Shown here piece by piece: positions 33,400 to 42,339 of a DNA stretch of 64,000 nucleotides. Origin of the DNA: Weimeria sp002480925 (GTDB lineage Bacteria > Bacillota > Clostridia > Lachnospirales > Lachnospiraceae). Where the stretch lies: contig NZ_JBQHVU010000012.1 in assembly GCF_052064335.1 (NCBI RefSeq), positions 1-64,000 of the forward strand, written 5' to 3'. Positions within the stretch are counted from its first letter, which is position 1, and each line of letters starts with the position of its first letter. The notes under the pieces were generated by a model. It had not been told where the DNA came from and ran no database searches. It saw nothing but the letters and a program-made list of their open reading frames with translations. Position numbers and translations under genes: made by a program.

Positions 33400-34911
33400 T
33401 TACAGATACTTCGCAGAGAGTCTCAGGAGTTCCTCCTGGTCCGTCTCATTGGTATTTACTATACCTGAAAGATGTCCGTTGCTCATCACACCTATCCTGT
33501 TTGTTATTCCAAGGATCTCAGGCATCTCTGATGATACTACGATTATGGTCTTTCCCTGCTTTGCCATCTTGATGATAAGCTCGTATATCTCGTACTTGGC
33601 GCCTACGTCTATTCCTCTGGTAGGCTCATCCATCATGAACACCTTAGGGTCTCTCTCCATCCACTTTCCGAAGATCACCTTCTGCTGATTTCCTCCTGAG
33701 AGATTGGAGATCATATCTTCAGGTCCCATCGTCTTTGTATGCATGACCGTGATCTCATTCGAGGTGGCCTTTGTCATCTTAGGATCCGACAATGCCGGTC
33801 CTGACTTGTAATGATTCAGATTGGCTATCGTGGTATTAAAGGTGATATCACCCTTCAGGAAAAGTCCGTTTGCCTTTCTTTCCTCAGTGATCATTGCAAA
33901 CCCATGCTCCATGGCTTCCTTGGAGCTGTTGAAATTCATCAGTTTGCCGTTGTAGTATACTCTTCCGCTGGCTCTTGTCCTGACTCCGAAGATCGTCTCT
34001 AAAAGCTCCGACCTTCCTGCTCCGACAAGTCCGTACAAGCCGAAGATCTCTCCTTTTCTCACCTCAAAGGATACGTCCTTCAGATAAGGTGCATACTTGG
34101 TCGAAAGATGCGATACCTGCAGGACCACATCACCAGGCTTGTTGTCTACGGGCGGGAATCTGTTGTCTAATGACCTTCCTACCATAGCAGCTATAAGCTC
34201 ATTCATGTCGGTGTCATGTACATCCTTTGTCATGACAAGACTTCCGTCTCTTAATACCGATACCTCATCACAGATCTCAAATACCTCATCCATCTTGTGT
34301 GAGATATATATGATTGATATTCCCTGATCCTTCAGGGCTCTCATCATCTTGAAGAGCTTTTCGACCTCCGGCATGGTAAGGGATGAGGTAGGCTCGTCTA
34401 ACACTATAATCTTTGAATTATAGGATATAGCCTTTGCTATCTCGACCATCTGCCTCTGTGAAACCGACATCCTCTTCATCGGCTGTGTCAGGTTCACTGT
34501 CATATTGAGCTTTCTAAAAAGCTCCGAGGCCTCCTTTTTCATTCTTCCCTCGTCTATCACTCCGATAGAGTCTTTAGGATATCTTCCAAGAAAAAGGTTA
34601 TCGACCACGCTTCTCTCAAGACACTGATTCAGCTCCTGATGTACCATGGCTATCCCGTTTTCAAGGGCCTCCTTCGGCCCTGAGAAATTGATCTCCTTTC
34701 CATCGAGGATTATCTGTCCTTCGTCCTTCTGATAAGTACCAAACAGGCACTTCATCATTGTTGACTTGCCTGCTCCGTTCTCACCCATCAGACCCATTAT
34801 GGAGCCGCGCTTCACATCCATATTGATATGATCAAGCACCCGGTTCCTTCCGAAGGATTTGCACATTCCCCGAATGGAAAGAACTATATCTTCCTTCTTT
34901 TCTTCTGACAT
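33400..34911 (-). CDS. mglA: Galactose/methyl-galactoside ABC transporter ATP-binding protein
   Basis: The protein has 503 residues with two tandem ABC domains, as usual for MglA/RbsA. Domain 1 has the Walker A GENGAGKSTMMK, signature MSVSQRQMVEIAKA and Walker B KIIVLDEPTSSL. Domain 2 has a degenerate Walker A GLVGAGRSELLE, LSGGNQQKVIFGKW and VFMMDEPTRGIDVG. It powers sugar import with MglC. A terminator-like hairpin lies between it and mglB upstream. An AGGAGA site precedes the ATG. Confidence 0.95.
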   Translation of the reverse strand: MSEEKKEDIVLSIRGMCKSFGRNRVLDHINMDVKRGSIMGLMGENGAGKSTMMKCLFGTYQKDEGQIILDGKEINFSGPKEALENGIAMVHQELNQCLERSVVDNLFLGRYPKDSIGVIDEGRMKKEASELFRKLNMTVNLTQPMKRMSVSQRQMVEIAKAISYNSKIIVLDEPTSSLTMPEVEKLFKMMRALKDQGISIIYISHKMDEVFEICDEVSVLRDGSLVMTKDVHDTDMNELIAAMVGRSLDNRFPPVDNKPGDVVLQVSHLSTKYAPYLKDVSFEVRKGEIFGLYGLVGAGRSELLETIFGVRTRASGRVYYNGKLMNFNSSKEAMEHGFAMITEERKANGLFLKGDITFNTTIANLNHYKSGPALSDPKMTKATSNEITVMHTKTMGPEDMISNLSGGNQQKVIFGKWMERDPKVFMMDEPTRGIDVGAKYEIYELIIKMAKQGKTIIVVSSEMPEILGITNRIGVMSNGHLSGIVNTNETDQEELLRLSAKYL

Positions 34912-34931
34912 ATCTATCTCCTGCCTTGTCT

Positions 34932-34966
34932 AAAAAAGAGGCACCAGGTGACTTTCCTGATGCCTC
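34932..34966 (-). terminator. Intercistronic terminator between mglB and mglA
   Basis: An 11-bp stem with one G-U pair (34938-34948 with 34956-34966) and a 7-nt loop is followed on the minus strand by T6 (34932-34937). Partial read-through would give more binding protein than transporter, a common arrangement. Confidence 0.85.
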
Positions 34967-35011
34967 CTGTTCTGCTTTACAATCCTTCAGTTATTTGAAC
35001 TGTTCCCCGGT

Positions 35012-36286
35012 TTACTGCAGAAGTGCTGTATATGATGCTGCGTTATCTGTCTTTACCATGTTGATGGCGAATGCATCATACTGGCTTGGATTTCCGAGAC
35101 GGTTTGTGATATTGGACTCTGTCTGTCCATCACCTCCAATGTACTCTACATCGAGGTTCATCAGATCATCGTACTTCTGGAGGAGCGGCTGATAGGTCGA
35201 TCCAAGGAAGTTATCTGATGAATTATAGATATCGAGCCATACCTTCTTCTTATCGCTGCTCAGCTGCTTTGATACAGGATCATATACCTTTGTCGAATCT
35301 GTGAAGTCCTTATAATTATCAGCTGTTACTGCAAGGTTCAATGCGTAGAAGGAACGCTCCTTCTCATCATATCTGAAGTCCTTGCCTTCCTCGAGGACAT
35401 TCCCTGCATCGTCCTTCTTTGAGATACCTGTCATCACATCTACACCATCGAGCGCATTGCGGAGAACCCTGAGTGTCAGATATGCCTGTACGTCTGCATG
35501 CTGTGAGATCGTTCCGCCATAGCCATCTGCTATAGCTGCAACTGCATCTGAGTTTGCATCGTATCCGAAGGTAGGAACCTTCTTCTCCTTTGACCATGCA
35601 TTAAACATCGACATTCCCATTCCATCATTATTGGAAATAACGATATCGATCTGATCTCCGAATGAAGAGGACCATGACTGGATAGCGTTTCCTGCTGTTG
35701 CTGCGTCCCAAGTTGCTCCTGCTGAGTTCTTCATCTCCTGTGATGCGAGCTCTCTTATCTTTAGATCAACTCCATCGACCTTACCGTCCTGAACATCCTT
35801 TGCAGATCCATCTGTATTAGTTCCGACTGCCTGATAATCGATGCTGTCTCCATCCTTTACCGCTGTTCCGAGAGCCTTTCTGACTCCTCTTGTACGGGCT
35901 ATCGAATCATTGTGTCCGATATCTCCGATCGCAAGCACATATCCTATGACTCCGTCACCATTTCTGTCGATCTCATCCTTGTGTGCCTTGATGTAGTCAG
36001 CGATCATTGTTCCCTGCAGCTCAGCACCCTGATTTGCATCGAATCCTACATAGTAGGTATTGTCATTGAAATGAAGGGCATTGCTGTCGAGCTCTCCTGT
36101 CGAGCTGTTTGATGGCTGACGGTTGTACCAGACAACCGGCTTGTCCTTGTTCGCTACTGTTCCGCTTGCGGTCTTTCCTGATCCCGATGATGATCCGCCC
36201 TTTGATGCCTTGCCTCCGCCGCAGGCAGCCAGTGAAAATGCCATAGCTGCTGCGAGCCCTAGTGCTATTACCTTTCTTGACTTCAT
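35012..36286 (-). CDS. mglB: Galactose-binding lipoprotein of the Mgl transporter
   Basis: The protein has 424 residues from the ATG at 36286, 8 nt after AAGGAGG; an upstream in-frame ATG overlaps that site. The lipoprotein signal is KSRKVIALGLAAAMAFSLAAC with Cys at the lipobox, then a Gly/Ser-rich linker. The type I binding fold contains a Ca loop DRNGDGVIGY and NNDGMGMSMFNAW. It captures sugar outside the membrane and delivers it to MglC. It is longer than enterobacterial MglB (about 330), with extra C-terminal sequence. It is the first gene of the mgl unit. Confidence 0.92.
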   Translation of the reverse strand: MKSRKVIALGLAAAMAFSLAACGGGKASKGGSSSGSGKTASGTVANKDKPVVWYNRQPSNSSTGELDSNALHFNDNTYYVGFDANQGAELQGTMIADYIKAHKDEIDRNGDGVIGYVLAIGDIGHNDSIARTRGVRKALGTAVKDGDSIDYQAVGTNTDGSAKDVQDGKVDGVDLKIRELASQEMKNSAGATWDAATAGNAIQSWSSSFGDQIDIVISNNDGMGMSMFNAWSKEKKVPTFGYDANSDAVAAIADGYGGTISQHADVQAYLTLRVLRNALDGVDVMTGISKKDDAGNVLEEGKDFRYDEKERSFYALNLAVTADNYKDFTDSTKVYDPVSKQLSSDKKKVWLDIYNSSDNFLGSTYQPLLQKYDDLMNLDVEYIGGDGQTESNITNRLGNPSQYDAFAINMVKTDNAASYTALLQ

Positions 36287-36416
36287 AAATCGTTCCTCCT
36301 TCATGTTAATGACACCCTCCGTGTCGTTCGTTCGTTTACGAGTATTACTATATATTTTTCCACCCGCAAAAAGAATAGAAAATTTTATGCTGAATATTGA
36401 AGATTCTACTTAAAAT

Positions 36417-36445
36417 TTGCCCGCAAACGATAATTACTGTATAAT
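36417..36445 (+). promoter_or_regulatory. Sigma-A promoter of the 36482 gene
   Basis: TTGCCC (36417-36422), 17-nt spacer, TATAAT (36440-36445). The start codon is 37 nt further on. Confidence 0.65.
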
Positions 36446-36481
36446 GTTTATAAAATCCAGCCAGGAAATGAGGTTATAATA

Positions 36482-37021
36482 ATGCAGGAAATAGAAGATA
36501 AAGAGGATCTTTCAAACCTTCTGGAGAAAAAAAGGATCAGGGCCGATGGCAGTGACTGCTTTATCAGAGGCTTCTCAGAGCTTATAAGGATATCTGACGA
36601 ACGCAGACGCTATGGAAGTCCCCGCGAGCGGATCCGCCTGTCCCTTTCCATGTTCAACCTCTTCGGATTTGATATTATGGAGAAATGCATAAGTGAGGGG
36701 CTCCCGCGATCCGAGGCAGAGGAGATCATGTCAGCTGCCCTTTATGACTCAGCATCTTCTTATATAGGTACAATGGATTCTGACAGCTATGGCAAGAAGC
36801 TTCTGGGGCTTGTGGATGTAAGACCGGAGGAGAAGCTAAGGCGATCCGCTGCTGATGTCTGGTCTGTAATGAACGGCGCTGCCTTTCTATGGAAAAATAC
36901 CGGCATAGAAAAATTCGAAAATGCTCTTCCTGTCTTTGAAGACGCTATAAAAACTGCCTACAGCGACCATGACGAGGAGGCCCTGGAGCGGCTTCGCCAT
37001 GAAATCCTTACTCACAGATAA
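36482..37021 (+). CDS. Hypothetical helical protein (179 aa)
   Basis: I do not recognise this protein. It is soluble, highly charged and predicted mostly helical, with no signal peptide, TM segment or Cys-rich motif. The start MQEIEDKEDLSN follows an AGGTTATAAT stretch with a weak GAGG site. It ends 14 nt before the glucosaminidase gene, so the two are probably co-transcribed from the promoter at 36417. It could be a regulator or an adaptor; no motif decides it. Confidence 0.7.
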   Translation: MQEIEDKEDLSNLLEKKRIRADGSDCFIRGFSELIRISDERRRYGSPRERIRLSLSMFNLFGFDIMEKCISEGLPRSEAEEIMSAALYDSASSYIGTMDSDSYGKKLLGLVDVRPEEKLRRSAADVWSVMNGAAFLWKNTGIEKFENALPVFEDAIKTAYSDHDEEALERLRHEILTHR

Positions 37022-37035
37022 GAGGAAATACACAT

Positions 37036-38130
37036 ATGAAAAATAAAAAATGTACCAGTCCGATACCATATCTTCTGATCTCCTGCCTTGCCCTCATGGC
37101 CTTCCCCCTCCAGGCCCATGCTTCCTTTTCAGGCAAAACCATAAAGCTTAGAAGCCCCTACAATGACTGTATGAACAGGAAATCCTATGATTCATACAAT
37201 TATAATAACGACAGCTACGACTATCTGACTCCCTATGACGCTGATACTGATAAGGTCACAAGCAGGACAGGCAGCTCACTTACTCTGCACTGGTATCCGG
37301 TCTACGGCGCAAGCGGCTATCAGGTGCTTGACAGCCGGGGCAGGGTCAAAAAGACGATCAGCGGGATGGATGTCAATCAGGTCACTATCACCGGTCTTTC
37401 CGCCAACAAGAAATACACCTTCCGTGTACGTGCCTACAAGAAAAAGGGAAAATCCATCACATATTCCAAAAAAAGCAGGAAAGCCTCGGGCAGGACAGGA
37501 TATCTGATAAAGGGAAAATCCACGGTCAGTGCTGCCCAGATGGCAAGATATTACAAATCAAAGCGGTCATCCTATCCATCCGCATATAAAAGTCTGGGCG
37601 CTGCAACGATCAATGATTTCACAAGGATTGTATACAGGGAGGCTTCAAGATACAATATAAAGGCCGAGGTTCTGTTTGCACAGATGATGAACGAAACAGG
37701 CTTCCTCAGATTCGGCGGCGACGTAAGCATTTATCAGTGCAACTTCGGAGGTGTTGGCGCTGTAGGAAACGGTGCTGGCGGGCTCGACTTCAGATCCTAT
37801 GCGAGAGCCCATTACAGAGCCTTCGGTTACTCCTCTGCTTCTTCTGCTGAAAGCCATGCCATTTCTGTCGGCATCCGTTCACAGGCTCTGCATCTGTCCC
37901 TTTATGCCGGTGCACAGAACCATATCAACAATGCTATCGATCCACGCGGCAAATATGTCAGGGTAGGCAATGCTCCATATGTCCAGTGGCTCGGTATAAA
38001 GGACAATCCCTATACGACCGGCGAGAAGCATTCTCCAAGCTACCGCGCACAGACCAGAGGCTGGGCCGCCGGAAACAACTATGGCTACTATCTGGTAGAG
38101 AAATACATAATGCCTATGAAGAAGGCCTGA
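37036..38130 (+). CDS. Secreted beta-N-acetylglucosaminidase with fibronectin type III domain
   Basis: The protein has 364 residues. The signal peptide is about residues 1-30 (LLISCLALMAFPLQAHA). A Tyr/Asn/Asp-rich linker leads to an Fn3 domain (about 75-155: SLTLHWYPVYGASGYQVL, GLSANKKYTFRVRAY). The C-terminal part (about 200-360) is a glucosaminidase-type lysozyme-fold domain (ASRYNIKAEVLFAQMMNETG, with a Glu in MNETGF as the likely acid). It should cut peptidoglycan. The stop abuts the stop of the convergent DNA glycosylase gene (TGATCA). Confidence 0.85.
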   Translation: MKNKKCTSPIPYLLISCLALMAFPLQAHASFSGKTIKLRSPYNDCMNRKSYDSYNYNNDSYDYLTPYDADTDKVTSRTGSSLTLHWYPVYGASGYQVLDSRGRVKKTISGMDVNQVTITGLSANKKYTFRVRAYKKKGKSITYSKKSRKASGRTGYLIKGKSTVSAAQMARYYKSKRSSYPSAYKSLGAATINDFTRIVYREASRYNIKAEVLFAQMMNETGFLRFGGDVSIYQCNFGGVGAVGNGAGGLDFRSYARAHYRAFGYSSASSAESHAISVGIRSQALHLSLYAGAQNHINNAIDPRGKYVRVGNAPYVQWLGIKDNPYTTGEKHSPSYRAQTRGWAAGNNYGYYLVEKYIMPMKKA

Positions 38131-38979
38131 TCAGTGAGTCTGCCTGTAGTAATAAAACATATACTGCTGTATGACCCCGGCAAACGGGCTATACAAGGTA
38201 TGGTCAAAACTTCCGCCGTACTCCTGGTCGATAACTCTCTTTATCCAGACATCTATCGGGAAAAAGTCGAGACGATGGAAGCCAAACAGTGCTGTACAGT
38301 TAGCGACCTTCTTTCCCACTCCCTTGAAGCCAAGGAGCTCTTCATATAATGCCTTGTCATCAAGCTGATCCAGGTATTCGATCAGTGACGGATTCATTAT
38401 CAGCCGGCTTACTGTATCCTGGATATAGGGCATTCTGTATCCAAGCGAGCAGCTGTCAAGGCCTGCCCTCTTATATGTACAGCAGTCTCCCCCGCACTTC
38501 TGACATGACAAGGCAGACAGCCCCATCAGATCCGGGAAGGAATAAATCTCCTCACCATCGTAGTTCCCCAAGAAGCTGCCACAGGCATGACACAGCTTCT
38601 CTACGCATGACTTTATTGCTGGTATATTCTTCCTCTGGGAAATGATAAATGTAATAAGCGTCTCAAGCGGATCCTGTCTGAGTATCCTTATGCCTCTTCC
38701 GGCCTGGCCTGCCCTGATAAGGAAATCATCAGCCCTGTCTATCGAGGCGATTATGCCGTCATAATCTGTATCTATATCAAGATAGTCCTTCCAGATTGTC
38801 TGATATTCTTCCTGATCGCAGTCGATAGTAAAAGACTTCTCTCCCTCCTGAGTCAGATACCTTACCCTGCCAAATGCGCAGACCCTGAACCTACTGTCAG
38901 CAACCTCCTTCCAACGGAAGCACTGACCACTATCTGCTATTTTCTTAAGATCTATTGTATCTTCCAGCTTTACTCTCAT
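38131..38979 (-). CDS. HhH-GPD DNA glycosylase, OGG1 type
   Basis: The protein has 282 residues from the ATG at 38979; an in-frame GTG lies 6 nt upstream inside the AAAGGTG site. The N-terminal OGG_N-like domain has ADSGQCFRWKEV. The helix-hairpin-helix shows LLGFKGVGKKVANCTALFG with the catalytic Lys in GVGKKVANC, and FFPIDVWIKRV has the conserved Asp. This set fits 8-oxoguanine glycosylase/lyase (Ogg1) activity. A Cys cluster (CQKCGGDCC) in the middle is odd. It lies just downstream of tRNA-Val. Confidence 0.9.
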   Translation of the reverse strand: MRVKLEDTIDLKKIADSGQCFRWKEVADSRFRVCAFGRVRYLTQEGEKSFTIDCDQEEYQTIWKDYLDIDTDYDGIIASIDRADDFLIRAGQAGRGIRILRQDPLETLITFIISQRKNIPAIKSCVEKLCHACGSFLGNYDGEEIYSFPDLMGLSALSCQKCGGDCCTYKRAGLDSCSLGYRMPYIQDTVSRLIMNPSLIEYLDQLDDKALYEELLGFKGVGKKVANCTALFGFHRLDFFPIDVWIKRVIDQEYGGSFDHTLYSPFAGVIQQYMFYYYRQTH

Positions 38980-38992
38980 TTGCACCTTTTAG

Positions 38993-39065
38993 TGGGATGA
39001 AAGGGACTCGAACCCCCGACAACCTGGTTGTGACCCAGGTGCTCTCCCAGCTGAGCTATCATCCC
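38993..39065 (-). tRNA. tRNA-Val (anticodon CAC)
   Basis: A 73-nt cloverleaf reads on the minus strand. The acceptor GGGATGA/TCATCCC, the D arm GCTC...GAGC, the anticodon stem CCTGG/CCAGG with loop GTCACAA, and a T arm with TTCGAGT all fold. The anticodon by position is CAC, reading GUG. CCA is not encoded (the next bases are CTA), so the CCA-adding enzyme is needed. T-stem pairs 49-65 and 50-64 are G-U. Confidence 0.9.
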
Positions 39066-39355
39066 GTAAATGACTCGATAAGCCCTTAAAATGGTTTTCA
39101 AGGTCTTTTGTTCTTGTCTTTCTATGACATTATACAACTTCTGAAACCTTTTTGAAACCTTTTTCTCTATTTATCTGAGCTATAATCCCAAAATACGCCA
39201 TCTGCTGCCGACACATCAGCACGTCTGCCTACGCAATAGAAAACACTGTTGTCAGCACAGAGCTCACACTTGATGAGTTCCTACTCTCGAACAGATGGCT
39301 ATCTTTTAGTATACTACTTCTGTGGTAAAAATTCCATATAAATTTCCCTGCACTA
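39066..39355. other. Intergenic region with a possible structured RNA
   Basis: No gene is seen. An 8-bp pairing GCCATCTG (39197-39204)/CAGATGGC (39292-39299) encloses about 87 nt. It stacks toward an inner GCTG-CCGACA/TGTTG-TCAGC pairing (9 of 10). A direct repeat TGAAACCTTTT lies near 39143-39165. The fold could be a small RNA or chance. Confidence 0.3.
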
Positions 39356-39364
39356 TGCTATAAT
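39356..39364 (+). promoter_or_regulatory. Extended -10 promoter of the LTA synthase-like gene
   Basis: TGC-TATAAT, an extended -10, ends 6 nt before the ATG at 39371. There is no recognisable -35 and no ribosome binding site, which suggests a leaderless message. Confidence 0.55.
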
Positions 39365-39370
39365 CATCTC

Positions 39371-41191
39371 ATGAATACAAAGGCTAAAAATAAAGGACAG
39401 TTTGAACTGAAGCATATGCTTCTTATCCTGATACCGGATATATGGTGCTTCTTTATTATGGAGCTGGTAAATAATCCGGATTTTTTTAAGATGCAGTGGT
39501 ACTATATGATAATAAATATCGCTATCATTGCTGCTGCAAATCTCATTGCTATGTTCTGGTTTAACAGTGTAAAGAGATCCGTTCTGTTCACCCATATATT
39601 CTTCTCCGCTCTGACTATTGTTTTCTTCATAGTATATGCAGAAAGAGGAGAACCATTCCAGGCCATCGACATATTCAGCATAGGGACTGCACTGACCGTT
39701 GCCGGCTCATACAGCTTCAGGCCCACTATACCCTTTATAATAGATATAGTTACAGGAATCGGACTTACTATTTTTTACACCATCTTTCCTTATGATTATG
39801 TTCTAGTCAGAAAGGGAAAGCTAAAAAAACTCCTTATACGCCTTGGGATCGCCGCCTTTATGGTCGCTCTCTTCCCCCTCTATCTAAATACTGAATGGAA
39901 TGGAGCCCTTGATATAACGACCGATCTCTTTGCTCCTATAAAGACCTACCATGAATACGGAACAACTCTTGGTTTTCTGTGCGTAGGGAAATTCATGAGG
40001 CTTACTCCGCCTGACGGATATAAAGCGGAGAAGACAGAGCGGATCGCCAGAGAATCCCTAAGAAGGCGCGAGCCCAATACTATAACAAACGTAAAGCCCG
40101 TAAATATTATCGCTATAATGAATGAATCATGGGCTGACTTAAGATATGCCGGCAAGCTAAATACGCCTGATCAGATAATGCCCTACTATGATTCGATGAA
40201 GGAAAACACTATTAAGGGGCATACCCTTGTATGCATTACCGGAGGAGGCACCGCAAAAACTGAATATGAATTCCTGACAGGAAACTCTGTAAAGAGATTC
40301 CCCGGAATGGTACCATATGTAAGCTATTATACGCAGAAACAGTATTCCCTGGTCTCTACCCTTGAGGCACAGGGCTACAGATCTGCCGCGATGCATCCCT
40401 ATAAGGGAAGCAACTGGAACCGGGAGGCGGCCTATGGTCTTATGGGATTCAACAGATTCTATACAGAGAAGGATTTCAACAAAAATGTCCTTAAATATCA
40501 TAAGCATATCAGCGATCAGGCTAATTATGAAAAGATTATAGAGGTGATAAATAACAAGAAGAGCAAGGACCAGCCATTCTTCCTGTTTGATGTGACCATG
40601 CAGAACCACGGGGGATACTCGTCAAACGATATAGGATGCGATATCAGGACCAAAAATATAATGGTAAGCGAGGCCGATCATTTCCTTTCACTCGAAAAGC
40701 TAAGTGATAAGGCCCTGGGCTATCTCATAGATTATTTCAAGAATTATGATGAACCTACCCTTATTGTAATGTTCGGAGATCATTATCCTGATCTGCCTGA
40801 CTACTTCACTACTGCAGTCTCAGGCGGGAAAAAGATCAGCGATCTCCCTCTTAACGAAAAGGAAAGATGGTATGCTACTCCGTTTTTCATATGGGCAAAC
40901 TATGATATACCAGAAAAGGAGGATGTCGTCACAAGCACAAACTATCTTGGAACCATGATGCTTGAATGCAGCGGGCTTGAAATGTCCGACTACAATTATT
41001 ATCTAAAGGACCTGCAGAAATCGATCCCGGCCCTTAATCATCTGGGATATCTGGGAAATGATGGAAATTACCACAGCTGGAAGGACGCAGATCCTGCTAT
41101 CAGGCAGAAGGAATGGGAATATGAGTGCCTCCAGTATACTGACCTGAAGGCACATGGCAATGACAGACTTCCATGGTTTTTCAAGCCATGA
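39371..41191 (+). CDS. LTA synthase-family membrane sulfatase-fold protein
   Basis: The protein has 606 residues. About five TM segments (about 15-185) are followed by an extracellular alkaline phosphatase/sulfatase-fold domain. Catalytic-site motifs are GGGTAKTEYEFL (Thr nucleophile), NESWADLRY, MQNHGGYSS and MFGDHYPDLPDYF. LtaS-type enzymes build polyglycerol-phosphate from phosphatidylglycerol or modify membrane glycolipids. No ribosome binding site precedes the ATG, and the -10 box is 6 nt upstream. The 3' end is 1 nt from the convergent lipase-like gene. Confidence 0.9.
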   Translation: MNTKAKNKGQFELKHMLLILIPDIWCFFIMELVNNPDFFKMQWYYMIINIAIIAAANLIAMFWFNSVKRSVLFTHIFFSALTIVFFIVYAERGEPFQAIDIFSIGTALTVAGSYSFRPTIPFIIDIVTGIGLTIFYTIFPYDYVLVRKGKLKKLLIRLGIAAFMVALFPLYLNTEWNGALDITTDLFAPIKTYHEYGTTLGFLCVGKFMRLTPPDGYKAEKTERIARESLRRREPNTITNVKPVNIIAIMNESWADLRYAGKLNTPDQIMPYYDSMKENTIKGHTLVCITGGGTAKTEYEFLTGNSVKRFPGMVPYVSYYTQKQYSLVSTLEAQGYRSAAMHPYKGSNWNREAAYGLMGFNRFYTEKDFNKNVLKYHKHISDQANYEKIIEVINNKKSKDQPFFLFDVTMQNHGGYSSNDIGCDIRTKNIMVSEADHFLSLEKLSDKALGYLIDYFKNYDEPTLIVMFGDHYPDLPDYFTTAVSGGKKISDLPLNEKERWYATPFFIWANYDIPEKEDVVTSTNYLGTMMLECSGLEMSDYNYYLKDLQKSIPALNHLGYLGNDGNYHSWKDADPAIRQKEWEYECLQYTDLKAHGNDRLPWFFKP

Positions 41192-41192
41192 C

Positions 41193-42335
41193 CTACCAGG
41201 TATTATTCCTTGCCTCTGTCTCAACATCAAGTATAGCATCCTTTAATGCATCACCGCCGCTTTTCGCCAGATCCTTAAGGATACCAAGGAAATCCATCCT
41301 GTCATCAGCCGGAAGCTTTCTCAGTGCATTTACCATGGCTACCGATGTCTTTATCCTGTTCTTTCCAAGCTCGCTTGCCTTGGTTACGCCGGCCTCCTTG
41401 AACAGGTCAAAGAGGATATCTATAAACAGGGCTCTTTTTTCCATTGGCTCATTTGAGACCCATCGTCCAAGCGTATCGTTTAAAAGCTTGCTCGACGATG
41501 TCATATCGTCCGAACGCACCAGATGATTCCTCATGACCTGCCAGCTGAACGGATCATGCTGATAGGCTCCGTTTTCATCGCTTTTTACTATTATGGAGTC
41601 TGCATCCTCAGTCATAAGTGCTCCTATAAATGAGAACTCAGGCGTGTACTTTACTATCTTGTCCTTAATGCCCTGATATTCCCTTGTATGGATCACCTCC
41701 GAAACGAAGCCTGGTCCGTCATTTGAATAGACACTTTTTATCCGGTCCCTGATATGCTGATTGCAGAAAGCTGCTGCAAATACTGCGAAGTTGCCGCCCT
41801 TGGAATGACCTCCGACATATGGGATCAGATCACCCGGAAGTGAATTAAGCGTTGTGTCCAGATATTCGACCGAGGCCTTCTGGCCTACCGTCATGTCCTT
41901 GTATGCAAAGAGGAAATCCTCCTTCCAGCCTATCAGAGAATCATCTGTACCACGGTAGGCGACATATACTGACCCATCCCCCGGAATGATGGTTATCGCT
42001 GAAAGCTGCAGGGTCAGGTTCTCATCTACAGCATTTATATAATGCAAAAGCCTCATATCCCTGTAACGCCTGCTGCCTGCCATTTTCTTAAGGATAAAGG
42101 GAGCATCGGATACGAAGGCCTTCCTGTCCTTTATCTCCTTTTCAGAATGAAGCCTCCAGTACCTGTCATTGACCTGATCAATAGAAATCGGCTTATCATC
42201 CTCCATTCCTCCGACGACGCCATCAAAATCTATATAAGCCATCGTAGAAAAGACCAGGTTGTCTACCTCATTGTAGCCATCCACCTCGAATGGAATGTCT
42301 CCTCTCCAGTCGAGATAATCCATGATATTTGCCAT
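41193..42335 (-). CDS. Lipase-like alpha/beta hydrolase (DUF2974, Mbeg1-like)
   Basis: The protein has 380 residues. The nucleophile elbow is PYVGGHSKGGNFAVFAA, with Ser between His and Lys-Gly-Gly. VYVAYRGTDDSLIGW resembles class 3 lipases. No signal peptide or TM segment is seen, so it is cytosolic. The DUF2974 family has no settled substrate. GAGGTGAG precedes the ATG. It is the last gene of the long minus-strand run and starts 4 nt after the YhaN-like gene. Confidence 0.85.
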   Translation of the reverse strand: MANIMDYLDWRGDIPFEVDGYNEVDNLVFSTMAYIDFDGVVGGMEDDKPISIDQVNDRYWRLHSEKEIKDRKAFVSDAPFILKKMAGSRRYRDMRLLHYINAVDENLTLQLSAITIIPGDGSVYVAYRGTDDSLIGWKEDFLFAYKDMTVGQKASVEYLDTTLNSLPGDLIPYVGGHSKGGNFAVFAAAFCNQHIRDRIKSVYSNDGPGFVSEVIHTREYQGIKDKIVKYTPEFSFIGALMTEDADSIIVKSDENGAYQHDPFSWQVMRNHLVRSDDMTSSSKLLNDTLGRWVSNEPMEKRALFIDILFDLFKEAGVTKASELGKNRIKTSVAMVNALRKLPADDRMDFLGILKDLAKSGGDALKDAILDVETEARNNTW

Positions 42336-42339
42336 ATTC

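Noticed and set aside
36305..36416. Catabolite-response element before mglB
   Set aside because: No sequence there matches the cre consensus well enough.
37645..37857. Antisense open frame in the glucosaminidase gene
   Set aside because: A shadow of the coding frame; no start signal or family.
38993..39065. Reading the tRNA as tRNA-His because GTG appears in the loop on the plus strand
   Set aside because: The cloverleaf folds on the minus strand, where positions 34-36 read CAC; there is no extra 5' G typical of tRNA-His.
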